64,000 nt of DNA from Microbacterium sp. Au-Mic1 (lineage in GTDB: Bacteria > Actinomycetota > Actinomycetes > Actinomycetales > Microbacteriaceae): contig NZ_JAJTTF010000002.1 in NCBI RefSeq assembly GCF_021341785.1, forward strand, positions 310,001 to 374,000. Direction: 5' to 3'. Below are positions 26,478 to 35,160 of the stretch, piece after piece. The number at the start of each line of letters is the position of its first letter. Position 1 is the stretch's first letter. The notes beneath the pieces are model-generated. The model was not told the origin of the DNA, ran no database searches, and saw only the letters and a list, made by a program, of their open reading frames with translations. The position numbers and the translations under genes are program-made.

Positions 26478-27413
26478 ATGCCCATCTCCGGAGAGATCCA
26501 CGAACGCGTCGCCTACCCCGGCGGCGTGCCGTCCGGCCTGCCGCTCGTCATCCTGCTGACCGGCTTCACGGACGCGGGATCCGCGGTGTCCGGGCTCATC
26601 GACCACCTCGTCGAGACGACGGATCCGCAGCCGGTGCTGGTCTTCGACAACGACCTGCTGCTGGACTACCGCGCGCGCCGCCCGGTGCTCACCTTCGACC
26701 AGGACCACATCGCGGAGCTGAAGCCCGCCCGCCTCGAGCTGTCCCTGGCGCACGACGCACTGGGACGGCCGTTCCTGCTGCTGGCGGGCTACGAACCCGA
26801 CTTCGCATGGAACGCGTTCGCCGACGTGGTCCTCGACTTCGCCGCCGAGTACGACGTCTCCACTGTCACCTGGGTCCATTCCATCGCGATGCCCGTGCCG
26901 CACACCCGACCGATCGGGGTCACCGCGAGCGGCAACAGGGCCGAGCTCACGGCGGCGCATTCGGTGTGGCGCCCGCGCACCCAGGTGCCCGGCACAGCGG
27001 GGCATCTGCTGGAGTACCGCTTCGTTCAGGCGGAGCGCAGCGTCGCGAGCTTCGTTCTGCTCGTGCCGCACTATCTCGCCGACACCGAGTATCCGGATGC
27101 GGTCCTCACCGCCGCCGAGAAGGTCATGGCGGCGACGGGGCTGGTGCTGCTCACCGATGCGCTGCGGGAGAAGCGCGCGGAGTATCTGGAGCGGGTCGAC
27201 GAGCAGGTGCGCGACAACGAAGAGCTCGGCCAGATGGTGCAGACCCTGGAGCACAGGTACGACGCCTACATGTCCGGTCTCGAGCTGGAGGACGAGGCGC
27301 CCGCCCGTTTCGACGAGGGATCGCTCCCCAGCGCCGATGAGCTCGCTGCAGAACTGGAGCGCTTCCTGGCCACGCGGCCCGGCGGGGACGAGGACAAGAA
27401 CGGCCGGATCTGA
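26478..27413 (+). CDS. PAC2-family protein
   Basis: A 311-residue cytosolic protein with a PAC2 domain, the fold of proteasome-assembly chaperone 2. Visible landmarks are LVILLTGFTDAGSAVSGLI near the N-terminus, the acidic VLVFDNDLLLDYRARRP segment, LLLAGYEPDFAW, WVHSIAMPVPHTRP and the C-terminal acidic tail LEDEAPARFDEGSLPSADEL. Actinobacteria carry several such proteins whose role is not settled. It begins a rightward run with sigA, separated by a 226-nt leader region. Confidence 0.85.
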   Translation: MPISGEIHERVAYPGGVPSGLPLVILLTGFTDAGSAVSGLIDHLVETTDPQPVLVFDNDLLLDYRARRPVLTFDQDHIAELKPARLELSLAHDALGRPFLLLAGYEPDFAWNAFADVVLDFAAEYDVSTVTWVHSIAMPVPHTRPIGVTASGNRAELTAAHSVWRPRTQVPGTAGHLLEYRFVQAERSVASFVLLVPHYLADTEYPDAVLTAAEKVMAATGLVLLTDALREKRAEYLERVDEQVRDNEELGQMVQTLEHRYDAYMSGLELEDEAPARFDEGSLPSADELAAELERFLATRPGGDEDKNGRI

Positions 27414-27639
27414 GCCGATTCCGGGAGTGTCCCGAGAGGTTCGACGCGGAATGCGGGATCCGGTGTCGGCGACCGCAGAGTGTGCGATACTTATCTGACG
27501 ACCCGTTGTCAATACCCACTCCGCAAGGTCTGGGGACTTGACAAGGGTCTTACTAGTGCCCGCAAGGGCACGGGCCGATCAAGCCGACAGGCTGAACGAA
27601 CACAGGGCGCCCGCGCAGCGCTCCGTTGAGAGGCGAGAC
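27414..27639 (+). promoter_or_regulatory. upstream region of the principal sigma gene
   Basis: A 226-nt gap without a gene. A TTGACA hexamer is at 27538-27543 but no good -10 follows at 16-18 nt. A GATACT box near 27486 is a weak alternative -10. At 27556-27571 a 6-bp stem (GTGCCC/GGGCAC) closes a GCAA tetraloop. The start site cannot be fixed from sequence. Confidence 0.35.
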
Positions 27640-28878
27640 GTGACGACTGCCACGAAGAAGAACACCCGCACGAAGACCGAGGCCGCTGAGCCCGAGGAGG
27701 TCGCGGCGGCAGCCGCCGACGCCGCGGAGCAGGCCGCTCCGACGAAGGCGGCGGCGAAGAAGCCGGCCGCGAAGAAGCCCGCCAGGGCGAAGAAGGATGC
27801 CGTCGACGAGGCCGCCTCCGAGGAGGCCCCCGCGGATGCGGATGACGGCGACGAGGAGGAGGGCGCCAAGCCCGCCTTCAGCGAGCCGCTGCCCACCGGC
27901 GCGATCCGGATCAGTTCGACCGATGAGGACGACGTCCCCGTCTACTCGACGCAGATCACCGGCGCCACCGCCGACCCGGTCAAGGACTACCTGAAGCAGA
28001 TCGGAAAGGTCGCGCTGCTGAACGCGGCCGAAGAGGTCGAGCTCGCGATGCGGATCGAGGCGGGTCTGTTCGCCGAGGAGAAGCTCTCCGTGATGTCGGC
28101 GGCCGAGAAGACCGGTCAGCTCGGACTCGACCTGCAGTGGGTCGCCCGCGACGGTCAGCGCGCCAAGAGCCACCTGCTCGGCGCTAACCTGCGCCTCGTG
28201 GTGTCGCTCGCCAAGCGCTACACGGGCCGCGGCATGCAGTTCCTGGATCTCATCCAGGAGGGCAACCTGGGCCTCATCCGCGCCGTCGAGAAGTTCGATT
28301 ACACCAAGGGCTTCAAGTTCTCGACCTACGCGACCTGGTGGATCCGTCAGGCCATCACCCGCGCCATGGCCGACCAGGCCCGCACGATCCGCATCCCGGT
28401 GCACATGGTCGAGGTCATCAACAAGCTCGCCCGCGTGCAGCGTCAGATGCTGCAGGACCTCGGTCGCGAACCCACGCCCGAAGAGCTGAGCCGCGAGCTC
28501 GACATGACCCCCGAGAAGGTCATCGAGGTGCAGAAGTACGGCCGTGAGCCCATCTCGCTGCACACCCCGCTCGGCGAGGACGGCGACAGCGAGTTCGGCG
28601 ACCTCATCGAGGACACCGAGGCCGTGGTCCCCGCGGACGCGGTCGGCTTCACGATGCTGCAGCGCCAGCTGGAGCAGCTGCTCGACTCCCTGTCCGAGCG
28701 CGAGGCGGGTGTGATCCGCATGCGCTTCGGCCTCGGCGACGGCCAGCCGAAGACGCTCGACCAGATCGGCGACACGTTCGGCGTGACCCGCGAGCGGATC
28801 CGCCAGATCGAGTCGAAGACGATGGCCAAGCTGCGTCACCCGAGCCGTTCGCAGTCGCTGCGGGACTACCTCGAGTGA
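27640..28878 (+). CDS. sigA: principal RNA polymerase sigma factor (group 1 sigma70)
   Basis: Directs RNA polymerase to housekeeping promoters. It has 412 residues from the GTG at 27640, which has GAGAGG upstream; a longer in-frame reading to 27538 lacks a ribosome site. The first ~90 residues are Lys/Ala/Glu-rich and low in complexity. Region 1.2 has [16 protein letters not shown]. Region 2 shows [18 protein letters not shown] and the -10-recognising [17 protein letters not shown]. Region 3 includes [20 protein letters not shown] and region 4 ends with the -35-binding [20 protein letters not shown]. The stop overlaps the next gene by GTGA. Confidence 0.96.
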   Translation: MTTATKKNTRTKTEAAEPEEVAAAAADAAEQAAPTKAAAKKPAAKKPARAKKDAVDEAASEEAPADADDGDEEEGAKPAFSEPLPTGAIRISSTDEDDVPVYSTQITGATADPVKDYLKQIGKVALLNAAEEVELAMRIEAGLFAEEKLSVMSAAEKTGQLGLDLQWVARDGQRAKSHLLGANLRLVVSLAKRYTGRGMQFLDLIQEGNLGLIRAVEKFDYTKGFKFSTYATWWIRQAITRAMADQARTIRIPVHMVEVINKLARVQRQMLQDLGREPTPEELSRELDMTPEKVIEVQKYGREPISLHTPLGEDGDSEFGDLIEDTEAVVPADAVGFTMLQRQLEQLLDSLSEREAGVIRMRFGLGDGQPKTLDQIGDTFGVTRERIRQIESKTMAKLRHPSRSQSLRDYLE

Positions 28879-29579
28879 GTGCGGCGGCGAAGCCCAACGA
28901 CGGTAAGAACCTCGACATCTCGGTCGAGGGGACTCGCTGGCTGCGTATCCCGATCCGCACGAAGGTGGTCATGCCCGGCGACGTGCTCGCCGACATCGTC
29001 ACCGAGTACGCCGCGGGTGAGGTGCAGAAGGGCGACCTGCTCTTCATCACAGAGAAGATCGTCGGCATCACCCAGGGGCGCTCGTTCCTGCTCGAGGAGA
29101 TCCAGCCGCGCAAGCTCGCGTTCTTCCTGTCGAAGTACGTGACGCGCACGCCCTACGGCATCGGACTCGGCATGCCCGAGACCATGGAGATGGCTCTGCG
29201 CGAGTGCGGCACGCCGCGGATCCTGTTCGCGGCCGCGGTCTCCGCCGTCACCAAGGCGTTCGGACGCCGCGGCGACTTCTACCGGATCGCCGGGGAGAAG
29301 GCGCGGGCGATCGACGGGCCGACCGAGGGCACGATGCCGCCCTACGACCGCTCGGTCGTGCTGGGGCCGGCGCGCCCCCGCGAGGTGGCGCACGAGATGC
29401 AGCGGCTGATCGGCGGGGTGTGCGACGTGGCCGTCGTCGACATCAACGACCTCGGCGGCAACATCCTCGGTTCCACGCTCGAGAAGACTGCGGAGAAGCG
29501 CCTCGTCGCGATCCTCAAGGACAACCCGCTCGGCCAGGGCACGGAGTCGACCCCGATGGGCATCATCCGCGCAGCCTGA
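28875..29579 (+). CDS. CofE-type (F420-0:gamma-glutamyl ligase-like) ligase
   Basis: A 234-residue protein of the coenzyme F420-0:L-glutamate ligase family, GTP-dependent in characterised CofE. Landmarks are [49 protein letters not shown] and [15 protein letters not shown]. The form closely resembles the short Firmicutes-type homologues found in bacteria without F420, rather than FbiB. Its GTG start overlaps the sigA stop (GTGA), so expression is coupled to sigA. No F420 biosynthesis gene is in the window. A role in adding glutamate or another amino acid to some carboxylate is inferred from family only. Confidence 0.82.
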   Translation: MSAAAKPNDGKNLDISVEGTRWLRIPIRTKVVMPGDVLADIVTEYAAGEVQKGDLLFITEKIVGITQGRSFLLEEIQPRKLAFFLSKYVTRTPYGIGLGMPETMEMALRECGTPRILFAAAVSAVTKAFGRRGDFYRIAGEKARAIDGPTEGTMPPYDRSVVLGPARPREVAHEMQRLIGGVCDVAVVDINDLGGNILGSTLEKTAEKRLVAILKDNPLGQGTESTPMGIIRAA

Positions 29580-29589
29580 CCGTGTGAAC

Positions 29590-29636
29590 CACGAAGAAGC
29601 CCGCCTCGTCGTCGTGACAGGGCGGGCTTCTTCGTG
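29590..29636. terminator. terminator after the CofE-like gene
   Basis: A 16-bp perfect stem (29590-29605 with 29621-29636) and 15-nt loop. It lies between the convergent CofE-like and ATP-grasp genes. Confidence 0.85.
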
Positions 29637-29646
29637 CGAAAGGCGC

Positions 29647-30669
29647 TCAGAACCTGATGGCCGCCTGGTAGCGCGGCTTGTGCCCGGTGCGGATGCCCGA
29701 GACGCTCGGCTTGTTCTCGTAGACGCCGGCGCCCCAGTTGCCCTCGACGAGCACGGGGCCGTCCGGGCCGACGACGATGTCCCAGCCGACGTACTGCACC
29801 TGGGGCACGACGCGCGCGACCTGGTCGACGAACGCCTTGACCTCGTCGATCAGCGGCAGCTGGAAGTCGGCGATGCGGAAGCCCGAGTCGGGATGCAGCT
29901 CGTGCACGTGCCCGTGGGAGTCGTAGCCGGCGCTCACCGCGTGGCCGTCGTCGTCCAGCATCGTGTAGAAGCCGCCGAACGACATCTGGTCGCTGACCTC
30001 GCCGCGCCCGAACTTCTGCGCCATCGCGAGGATGTGCGTCTTCTCGCCGTCGAAGAAGGCGGTGACGCGGGTCGTGTTGACCGTGCCGGGGCAGACCGCG
30101 GCGAGGTCGGGGTGCTGCCGGATGACCTCCTCGACGAGCAGACGGCCCTGGCCCAGCAGGTCGGCGTGGAAGGCATCCCAGTCGGAGACGTCGGCGGCGT
30201 GGTAGCGGAACACGCCGGAACCGGCCTGTCCCATCGGCGTCTTCACGATGACGGTGCCCAGACGCTGCACGAAGTCGCGCAGCTCGTCGGCGTTGCCGGG
30301 CTTCACGACCATCCACTCGCGACGGAGGAAGTCCGAGAACTTCTCGTCGAACTCGATCTTGTCGTGGAAGAGGTGCCGGTAATCGGGGTGCGCGTAGCGC
30401 TCCGAGATCTGGTTCGACACGGGGTGCGTCATGTAGGTCGCGCGCTCTGCGCGGTTCAGGATCGCGAAGTCGTAGTCGATGTAGTCCTGGAAGCCCACGT
30501 TGTGGCGGCCGGCCGACCACAGCATGTCCACCACCACGGCGGGGACGGCCTTGCCGTGCTGCGCGGACGCCTCCTTGGCGCGCTCGATCACCGAGCCGAC
30601 GTTGATGCGACGGGCGCGCTCGGCGAGATAGCCGAGACGGGACTTGAGGCCGAGGCCGTTCGAGGGCAT
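29647..30669 (-). CDS. sugar-transfer-associated ATP-grasp protein
   Basis: A 340-residue cytosolic protein matching the ATPgrasp_ST family. Signature stretches are DYIDYDFAILNRAERATY, a glycine-rich nucleotide loop VIVKTPMGQAGSGVFRY, LVEEVIRQHPDL, the VNTTRVTAF strand, and the metal-binding end VQYVGWDIVVGPDGPVLVEGN. Members ligate a carboxylate to an amine via acyl phosphate by family inference, but substrates are unknown and they often sit in surface-polymer loci. The ATG at 30669 has a GGAG site; a minus-strand TAGACT at 30709-30714 is a likely -10. It diverges from the racemase-like pair. Confidence 0.83.
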   Translation of the reverse strand: MPSNGLGLKSRLGYLAERARRINVGSVIERAKEASAQHGKAVPAVVVDMLWSAGRHNVGFQDYIDYDFAILNRAERATYMTHPVSNQISERYAHPDYRHLFHDKIEFDEKFSDFLRREWMVVKPGNADELRDFVQRLGTVIVKTPMGQAGSGVFRYHAADVSDWDAFHADLLGQGRLLVEEVIRQHPDLAAVCPGTVNTTRVTAFFDGEKTHILAMAQKFGRGEVSDQMSFGGFYTMLDDDGHAVSAGYDSHGHVHELHPDSGFRIADFQLPLIDEVKAFVDQVARVVPQVQYVGWDIVVGPDGPVLVEGNWGAGVYENKPSVSGIRTGHKPRYQAAIRF

Positions 30670-30774
30670 GCGTACTCCGGGGAGATCGGACGGGGAACCG
30701 GTCCAGTCTAGGCGGCCCGCCTCCGAGAACCCCGGGGCGAGGGCGCTGGACGGGGCCGGCAGGATCCGCCCGGG

Positions 30775-30780
30775 TAGGCT
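30775..30780 (+). promoter_or_regulatory. -10 box for leaderless racemase-like operon
   Basis: TAGGCT, 6 nt before the GTG at 30787. It is back to back with a minus-strand TAGACT at 30709-30714 serving the ATP-grasp gene. Confidence 0.5.
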
Positions 30781-30786
30781 GGGAGG

Positions 30787-31509
30787 GTGAACGAGCCGCT
30801 CCCCGACACTCTTCCGCAGAGTGCGATGCTGCGTTCGCTGATCTCGCGGTCGGCGCTCGAGGACGGGGCCGCCGCCGCGGTCGCCGCCGGGGGAGCGGGC
30901 ATCGCGGATCTTCGCCACGATGCGTGGGGGCACGGCCTCCTCGACGTCGCTCGGGTTGTGACGGCGGCAGGCGCGCGCGGCGTGCGCGTGGACGGGCCGC
31001 ACGACGTCGCGCTGCTGCGAGCGGAAGGCATCGAGGCGACCTGCACCGAGACGCCGGAGCTGGATCCGCGTGTGCTGTACGGTCTGCCGGATGCGAGCGG
31101 AGCGCTGCCGGGCCGACCGGTGATGCGCGTGGCAGGGCGCGTGCTCTCGACCAAGGACATCGCGGCGGGCGGCGGTGTGTCCTACGGCTACATCCATCGC
31201 GCCTCCGAGGATTCGCGCCTCGCGCTCGTCACCGGCGGCTATGCACAGGGCGTTGTTCGTGCCCTCGGCAGCCGCGCGTCGATCGAGATCGACGGTGTGG
31301 TGCACCCGATCGTCGGCCGGATCGCCATGGACGTCTGCGTGGCGGACATCGGAGGGACGGACGTCGCCGTGGGGGCCGAGGCGACGTACTTCGGCGGAGA
31401 AGGCCCCTTGTCGGCGGGGGTCGCCGACTGGGCTCGGATCACCGGGATGCGCATCGACGAGCTGGTGGCCGTGGCCGGGCAGAGGACGGAGCGGGCATGG
31501 GAGGCATGA
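30787..31509 (+). CDS. alanine racemase-like protein A: keeps catalytic Tyr, lacks PLP Lys and most of the barrel
   Basis: A 240-residue shortened relative of PLP-dependent alanine racemase (normally ~370). Residues 15-85 align with the first strands of the barrel, but the PLP lysine motif K-A-N-A-Y-G-H-G reads R-H-D-A-W-G-H-G, so Arg43 replaces the PLP lysine and Trp47 replaces a tyrosine. The middle of the barrel, about 150 residues, is absent. The C-terminal beta domain is well kept: GGGVSYGYIHRA with Tyr133 at the catalytic-tyrosine position, GGYAQGVVRALGS, and PIVGRIAMDV with the conserved Met-Asp. It overlaps protein B (31506) by ATGA. Alone it cannot bind PLP in the usual way. It probably pairs with protein B. 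Confidence 0.8.
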   Translation: MNEPLPDTLPQSAMLRSLISRSALEDGAAAAVAAGGAGIADLRHDAWGHGLLDVARVVTAAGARGVRVDGPHDVALLRAEGIEATCTETPELDPRVLYGLPDASGALPGRPVMRVAGRVLSTKDIAAGGGVSYGYIHRASEDSRLALVTGGYAQGVVRALGSRASIEIDGVVHPIVGRIAMDVCVADIGGTDVAVGAEATYFGGEGPLSAGVADWARITGMRIDELVAVAGQRTERAWEA

Positions 31510-32546
31510 CCGGTCCCGTGCTGCGGGTGGACCAGGCCGTGCTGCAGGCGAACATCGCGGCCGTGACCGCGCGGGTCGCGCCGTCCACGCTGATGATGGT
31601 GCTCAAGGACGACGGCTACGGCCTCGGCGCCGCCTGGGCGGCGCGTGTCGCGGCGAACGCGGGGGTCGGGTGGTTCGGCACCTACGACATCCCCACCGCG
31701 CTCCGGCTGCGCGACGAGGTCGGTCCGGTGCCACGGCTGTTCGCCTGGGCCACCTCGGTCGATGCGGAGATCGACGCGGCGCTGCGGGCCGACGTGGACC
31801 TCGGCGTGGGGACGCTCGACTATCTGCGCCGAGTGATCGCGCGGGCGGCGGAGCTCGGCGCCGTCGCGCGCATCCATCTCAAGGTCGACACGGGACTGCA
31901 CCGCAACGGGCTTTCGGCCGAGGAGTGGGACGAGGGAGTCGGGTCGGCGCTGCGGGCGCAGAACGACGGGCGACTGCTGCTGGTGGGCGCGTGGAGCCAC
32001 CTCGCGGAGGCGAGCGACGACGAGGACGACGCTGCGCAGGCACGATTCCTCGCGGCTGTGCGCCGCGCCGGCGAACTCGGTGCGGACCTGCCCCACCGGC
32101 ACCTCACGGCCTCGGCCGCCACCTGGGCCCGCCCGGAGCTGCGCGGCACGCTGGTCCGCGTGGGCGCCTTCTGCTTCGGCGTGCGCTCCGCCGACGGGCC
32201 GGACCTGCCGGGGATCGCGCCCGCGGCCGAGCTCGTCGCGCCGGTGCTGCGCATCGACGGGGATGAGGTCGTCGTGGGTGTCGGATCCTTCGACGGGCTG
32301 CCGAGCATCCTCGCCGGACGCGTGCAGGTGGGCACACCGGCCGGCGCCCGGACGCTCCTGGCTGTCGGCCCTGACACGGTGCGCGTCGCGGGCTGGGATG
32401 CCGCCGCGGTCGGCGACGAGGTGGTCCTGTTCGGCCGGGGTGCGCACGGCGAAGCGACCCCGACCACCCTCGCCGAGGCGATCGGCACCGTGGGCGAGGA
32501 GATCCTGTGCCGGCTCACCGCTCACGTGCGGCGCGAAGAGCACTGA
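31506..32546 (+). CDS. alanine racemase-like protein B: keeps PLP-binding barrel, lacks catalytic Tyr segment
   Basis: A 346-residue relative of alanine racemase with a complete N-terminal barrel. The PLP lysine is Lys34 (MMVLKDDGYGLG). Lys126 and Arg133 (HLKVDTGLHRNG), His165, Ser203 and Arg218 match Lys129, Arg136, His166, Ser204 and Arg219 of the Geobacillus enzyme. In the C-terminal domain the ~25-residue stretch that holds the catalytic Tyr265 is missing: AELVAPVLRIDG runs straight into VVVGVGSFDG. The GRICMD motif is also lost and the tyrosine near the C-terminus is Glu. Start ATG 31506 overlaps the stop of protein A; ATG 31497 is an in-frame alternative. The lost pieces are those kept by protein A, so a heterodimer would have one complete active site. 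Confidence 0.82.
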   Translation: MTGPVLRVDQAVLQANIAAVTARVAPSTLMMVLKDDGYGLGAAWAARVAANAGVGWFGTYDIPTALRLRDEVGPVPRLFAWATSVDAEIDAALRADVDLGVGTLDYLRRVIARAAELGAVARIHLKVDTGLHRNGLSAEEWDEGVGSALRAQNDGRLLLVGAWSHLAEASDDEDDAAQARFLAAVRRAGELGADLPHRHLTASAATWARPELRGTLVRVGAFCFGVRSADGPDLPGIAPAAELVAPVLRIDGDEVVVGVGSFDGLPSILAGRVQVGTPAGARTLLAVGPDTVRVAGWDAAAVGDEVVLFGRGAHGEATPTTLAEAIGTVGEEILCRLTAHVRREEH

Positions 32547-32585
32547 GCCTTCCGTCTCGGATCGGCGCGTCCACCGACATGAAAA

Positions 32586-32611
32586 CGCCCGATGTCCGAG
32601 GACACCGGGCG
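32586..32611. terminator. terminator between racemase-like operon and DUF7455 gene
   Basis: Stem CGCCCG-a-TGTCC with GGACA-c-CGGGCG around a 2-nt loop. It is A-rich before and pyrimidine-rich after, and lies between convergent genes. Confidence 0.7.
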
Positions 32612-32629
32612 CTTCTGTCTGTGAGCGGG

Positions 32630-32842
32630 TCAGCTGTCGAGCAGACGCGACGTCTCGTCGTGCCAGCTCGTCGCCACCGCGCGGAGCTTTTCCTCGTATT
32701 TGCGCCCGTGGTGAGCGCAGAACAGCAGCTCGCTGCCGTTGACCTCGGCGGCGATGTATGCCTGGGCTCCGCAGGAGTCGCATCGGTCCATCGCCGTGAG
32801 GCGGGGGATGACGGTGCTATCCCGTTCGGTCGTCGCGTTCAT
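32630..32842 (-). CDS. small Cys/His zinc-binding-like protein (DUF7455-type)
   Basis: A 70-residue cytosolic protein. CDSCGAQAY gives a CxxC pair and LLFCAHHGRKYEE a C-x-H-H group, the likely zinc ligands. It resembles the short conserved actinobacterial proteins near sigma factor and topoisomerase genes (M. tuberculosis Rv2708c type). The ATG at 32842 is preceded by GAGGAGG. It diverges from parE. The 182 nt between the two genes hold its ribosome site and the parE -10 box and nothing else I can name. Confidence 0.8.
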   Translation of the reverse strand: MNATTERDSTVIPRLTAMDRCDSCGAQAYIAAEVNGSELLFCAHHGRKYEEKLRAVATSWHDETSRLLDS

Positions 32843-33010
32843 CTCGATGCCTCCTCGTTGTTCGGGTCCGCTGTTGGAGTGTGCTCAATACAACCACGCA
32901 GAGCTGGGAGTCATGCCCGCGAGACGGCGTGTTTCGCTCACCGCGTACGCGCTCGATGACGAGCGGGTGACGGTGAGGAGTGTCGTCGGGGCGACGTCCG
33001 CTCTCCTCGA

Positions 33011-33016
33011 TACGAT
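33011..33016 (+). promoter_or_regulatory. -10 box upstream of parE
   Basis: TACGAT, 8 nt before the GTG at 33025. There is no clear ribosome site, so initiation is probably leaderless or near-leaderless. Confidence 0.4.
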
Positions 33017-33024
33017 GGGGGATT

Positions 33025-35160
33025 GTGACAGCCGAGTATTCCGCCCATCATCTCCAGGTCCTCGAGGGTCTCGAGGCCGTCCGCAAGCGGCCTGGAATGT
33101 ACATCGGCTCGAACGGCTCCCCGGGGCTCATGCACTGCCTCTGGGAGATCATCGACAACTCGGTGGACGAGGCTGTCGCGGGCAACGGCACGAAGATCGA
33201 CATCCTCCTGCACCCCGACGGCAGCGTCGAGGTGCACGACCGCGGGCGAGGCATCCCGGTCGACGTCGAGCCGCGCACAGGTCTCACGGGCGTCGAGGTC
33301 GTCTTCACGAAGCTTCACGCGGGCGGCAAGTTCGGCGGCGGCTCGTACGCCGCCTCGGGCGGTCTGCACGGCGTCGGCGCCTCGGTCGTGAACGCCCTGT
33401 CCGAGCGACTCGACGTCGAGGTCGACCGCGGCGGGAAGGTCTACGCGATGTCGTTCCGGCGCGGCGAGCCGGGCATCTTCAAGGATTCGGGCGAGAAGCG
33501 GCCGGACGCCCCGTTCACGCCGTTCCAGGACAACAGCGAGCTGCGCGTGATCGGCAAGGCGCCGAGGGGCGTGACCGGCACCCGCATCCGCTACTGGGCG
33601 GACCGGCAGATCTTCACCAAGGACGCCGCGTTCCAGCTCGCCGAGCTGGAGACCCGCGCGCGGCAGACCGCCTTCCTCGTGCCGGGTCTCGAGCTCGTGG
33701 TCCGGGACGAGCGCGCGGTGACCGGCGCCGTCGCCACGGACGGTACGGAGGCCGAATCCGGACCCGGCTCGGCAGCGGCGGTGAACGAGACCTCGTACCA
33801 CTACGAGGGGGGCATCGCCGAGTTCGTCGAGTACCTCGCCACCGACGCGCCGGTGACGGACACCTGGCGCGTGCAGGGCGAGGGCACGTTCAAGGAGACC
33901 GTGCCGGTGCTGCAGGCGGACGGCCACATGATCGCGACCGAGGTGGAACGCGTCTGCGCGGTCGACATCGCGCTGCGCTGGGGAACGGGCTACGAAACCA
34001 GCACCCGCTCGTTCGTGAACATCATCGCGACGCCCAAGGGCGGAACGCACCAGCAGGGCTTCGAACAGGAGCTGCTCAAGGTCCTGCGTGCGCAGGTCGA
34101 GCAGAACGCCCGCCGCCTGAAGGCCGGCAGCGACAAGATCGAGAAGGACGACGTGCTCGCGGGCCTCACCGCCGTGCTGACCGTGAACGTACCCGAGCCG
34201 CAGTTCGAAGGCCAGACGAAGGAAGTGCTGGGCACGCCCGCCGTGCGCACGATCGTCGCCCAGGTGGTCCGCAAGGCGCTCGGCGAGCGCTTCGCATCGA
34301 CCAAGCGCGACGACAAGAACCAGGCCTCGATGCTGCTGGACAAGATCGTGGCCGAGATGAAGGCGCGCGTCTCGGCTCGGGCGCACAAGGAGACCCAGCG
34401 CCGCAAGAACGCACTGGAGTCCTCCTCGCTGCCGGCCAAGCTCGTGGACTGCCGATCCACCGACGTCGCACAGACCGAGCTGTTCATCGTGGAGGGCGAC
34501 TCCGCGCTCGGCACGGCCAAGCACGCCCGCACGAGCGAGTACCAGGCGCTCCTGCCGATCCGCGGCAAGATCCTGAACGTGCAGAAGGCGTCGGTCAGCG
34601 ACATGCTGTCGAACCTGGAGTGCGCCTCGATCATCCAGGTGATCGGCGCCGGATCCGGCCGCTCCTTCGACCTCTCGACCGCGCGCTACGGCAAGGTCAT
34701 CCTGATGAGCGACGCCGACGTCGACGGCGCGCACATCCGGACGCTGCTGCTCACGCTCTTCTACCGCTACATGCGACCACTGATCGAGGACGGGCGGGTC
34801 TTCGCGGCCGTGCCGCCGCTGCACCGCGTCATCGTGATGAACCCCGGATCCAAGCCGAACGAGACGATCTACACCTACAGCGAGGGCGAGCTGCATTCCC
34901 TGCTCGCGAAGCTGCGCAAGCAGAACAAGCGCTGGCATGAGCCGATCCAGCGGTACAAGGGGCTCGGCGAGATGGATGCCGAGCAGCTCGCCTCCACCAC
35001 GATGGATCGCTCCGGGCGTCTGCTGCGACGTGTGCGCATGGAGGATGCGGAGGCGGCGGGTCGCGTGTTCGAACTGCTGATGGGAAACGAGGTGGCTCCG
35101 CGACGCGAGTTCATCATCGACTCCTCCGATCGCCTCGCCCGCGAGGCCATCGACGCCTGA
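33025..35160 (+). CDS. parE: DNA topoisomerase IV subunit B (type IIA, ATPase subunit)
   Basis: ATPase/Toprim subunit of a type IIA topoisomerase that decatenates or relaxes DNA. It has 711 residues from GTG 33025. The GHKL ATPase domain has LWEIIDNSVDEA, DRGRGIP and HAGGKFGGGSYAASGGLHG. The Toprim domain has ELFIVEGDSALGTAKHA and MSDADVDGAHIRTLLL. The C-terminus has RYKGLGEMDAEQL. An acidic insertion around ATDGTEAESGPGSAAA is unusual. I name it parE rather than gyrB because the matching A subunit gene (41940) is nearby in a non-origin neighbourhood; gyrase versus topoisomerase IV cannot be proven here. Confidence 0.9.
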   Translation: MTAEYSAHHLQVLEGLEAVRKRPGMYIGSNGSPGLMHCLWEIIDNSVDEAVAGNGTKIDILLHPDGSVEVHDRGRGIPVDVEPRTGLTGVEVVFTKLHAGGKFGGGSYAASGGLHGVGASVVNALSERLDVEVDRGGKVYAMSFRRGEPGIFKDSGEKRPDAPFTPFQDNSELRVIGKAPRGVTGTRIRYWADRQIFTKDAAFQLAELETRARQTAFLVPGLELVVRDERAVTGAVATDGTEAESGPGSAAAVNETSYHYEGGIAEFVEYLATDAPVTDTWRVQGEGTFKETVPVLQADGHMIATEVERVCAVDIALRWGTGYETSTRSFVNIIATPKGGTHQQGFEQELLKVLRAQVEQNARRLKAGSDKIEKDDVLAGLTAVLTVNVPEPQFEGQTKEVLGTPAVRTIVAQVVRKALGERFASTKRDDKNQASMLLDKIVAEMKARVSARAHKETQRRKNALESSSLPAKLVDCRSTDVAQTELFIVEGDSALGTAKHARTSEYQALLPIRGKILNVQKASVSDMLSNLECASIIQVIGAGSGRSFDLSTARYGKVILMSDADVDGAHIRTLLLTLFYRYMRPLIEDGRVFAAVPPLHRVIVMNPGSKPNETIYTYSEGELHSLLAKLRKQNKRWHEPIQRYKGLGEMDAEQLASTTMDRSGRLLRRVRMEDAEAAGRVFELLMGNEVAPRREFIIDSSDRLAREAIDA

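Noticed and set aside
27538..27543. TTGACA as the -35 of the sigA promoter
   Set aside because: No acceptable -10 lies 16-18 nt downstream, so it is reported only within the description of the leader region.
27556..27571. GCAA-tetraloop hairpin as a riboswitch or thermosensor
   Set aside because: A single 6-bp stem without conserved core elements is not enough to support a regulatory RNA.
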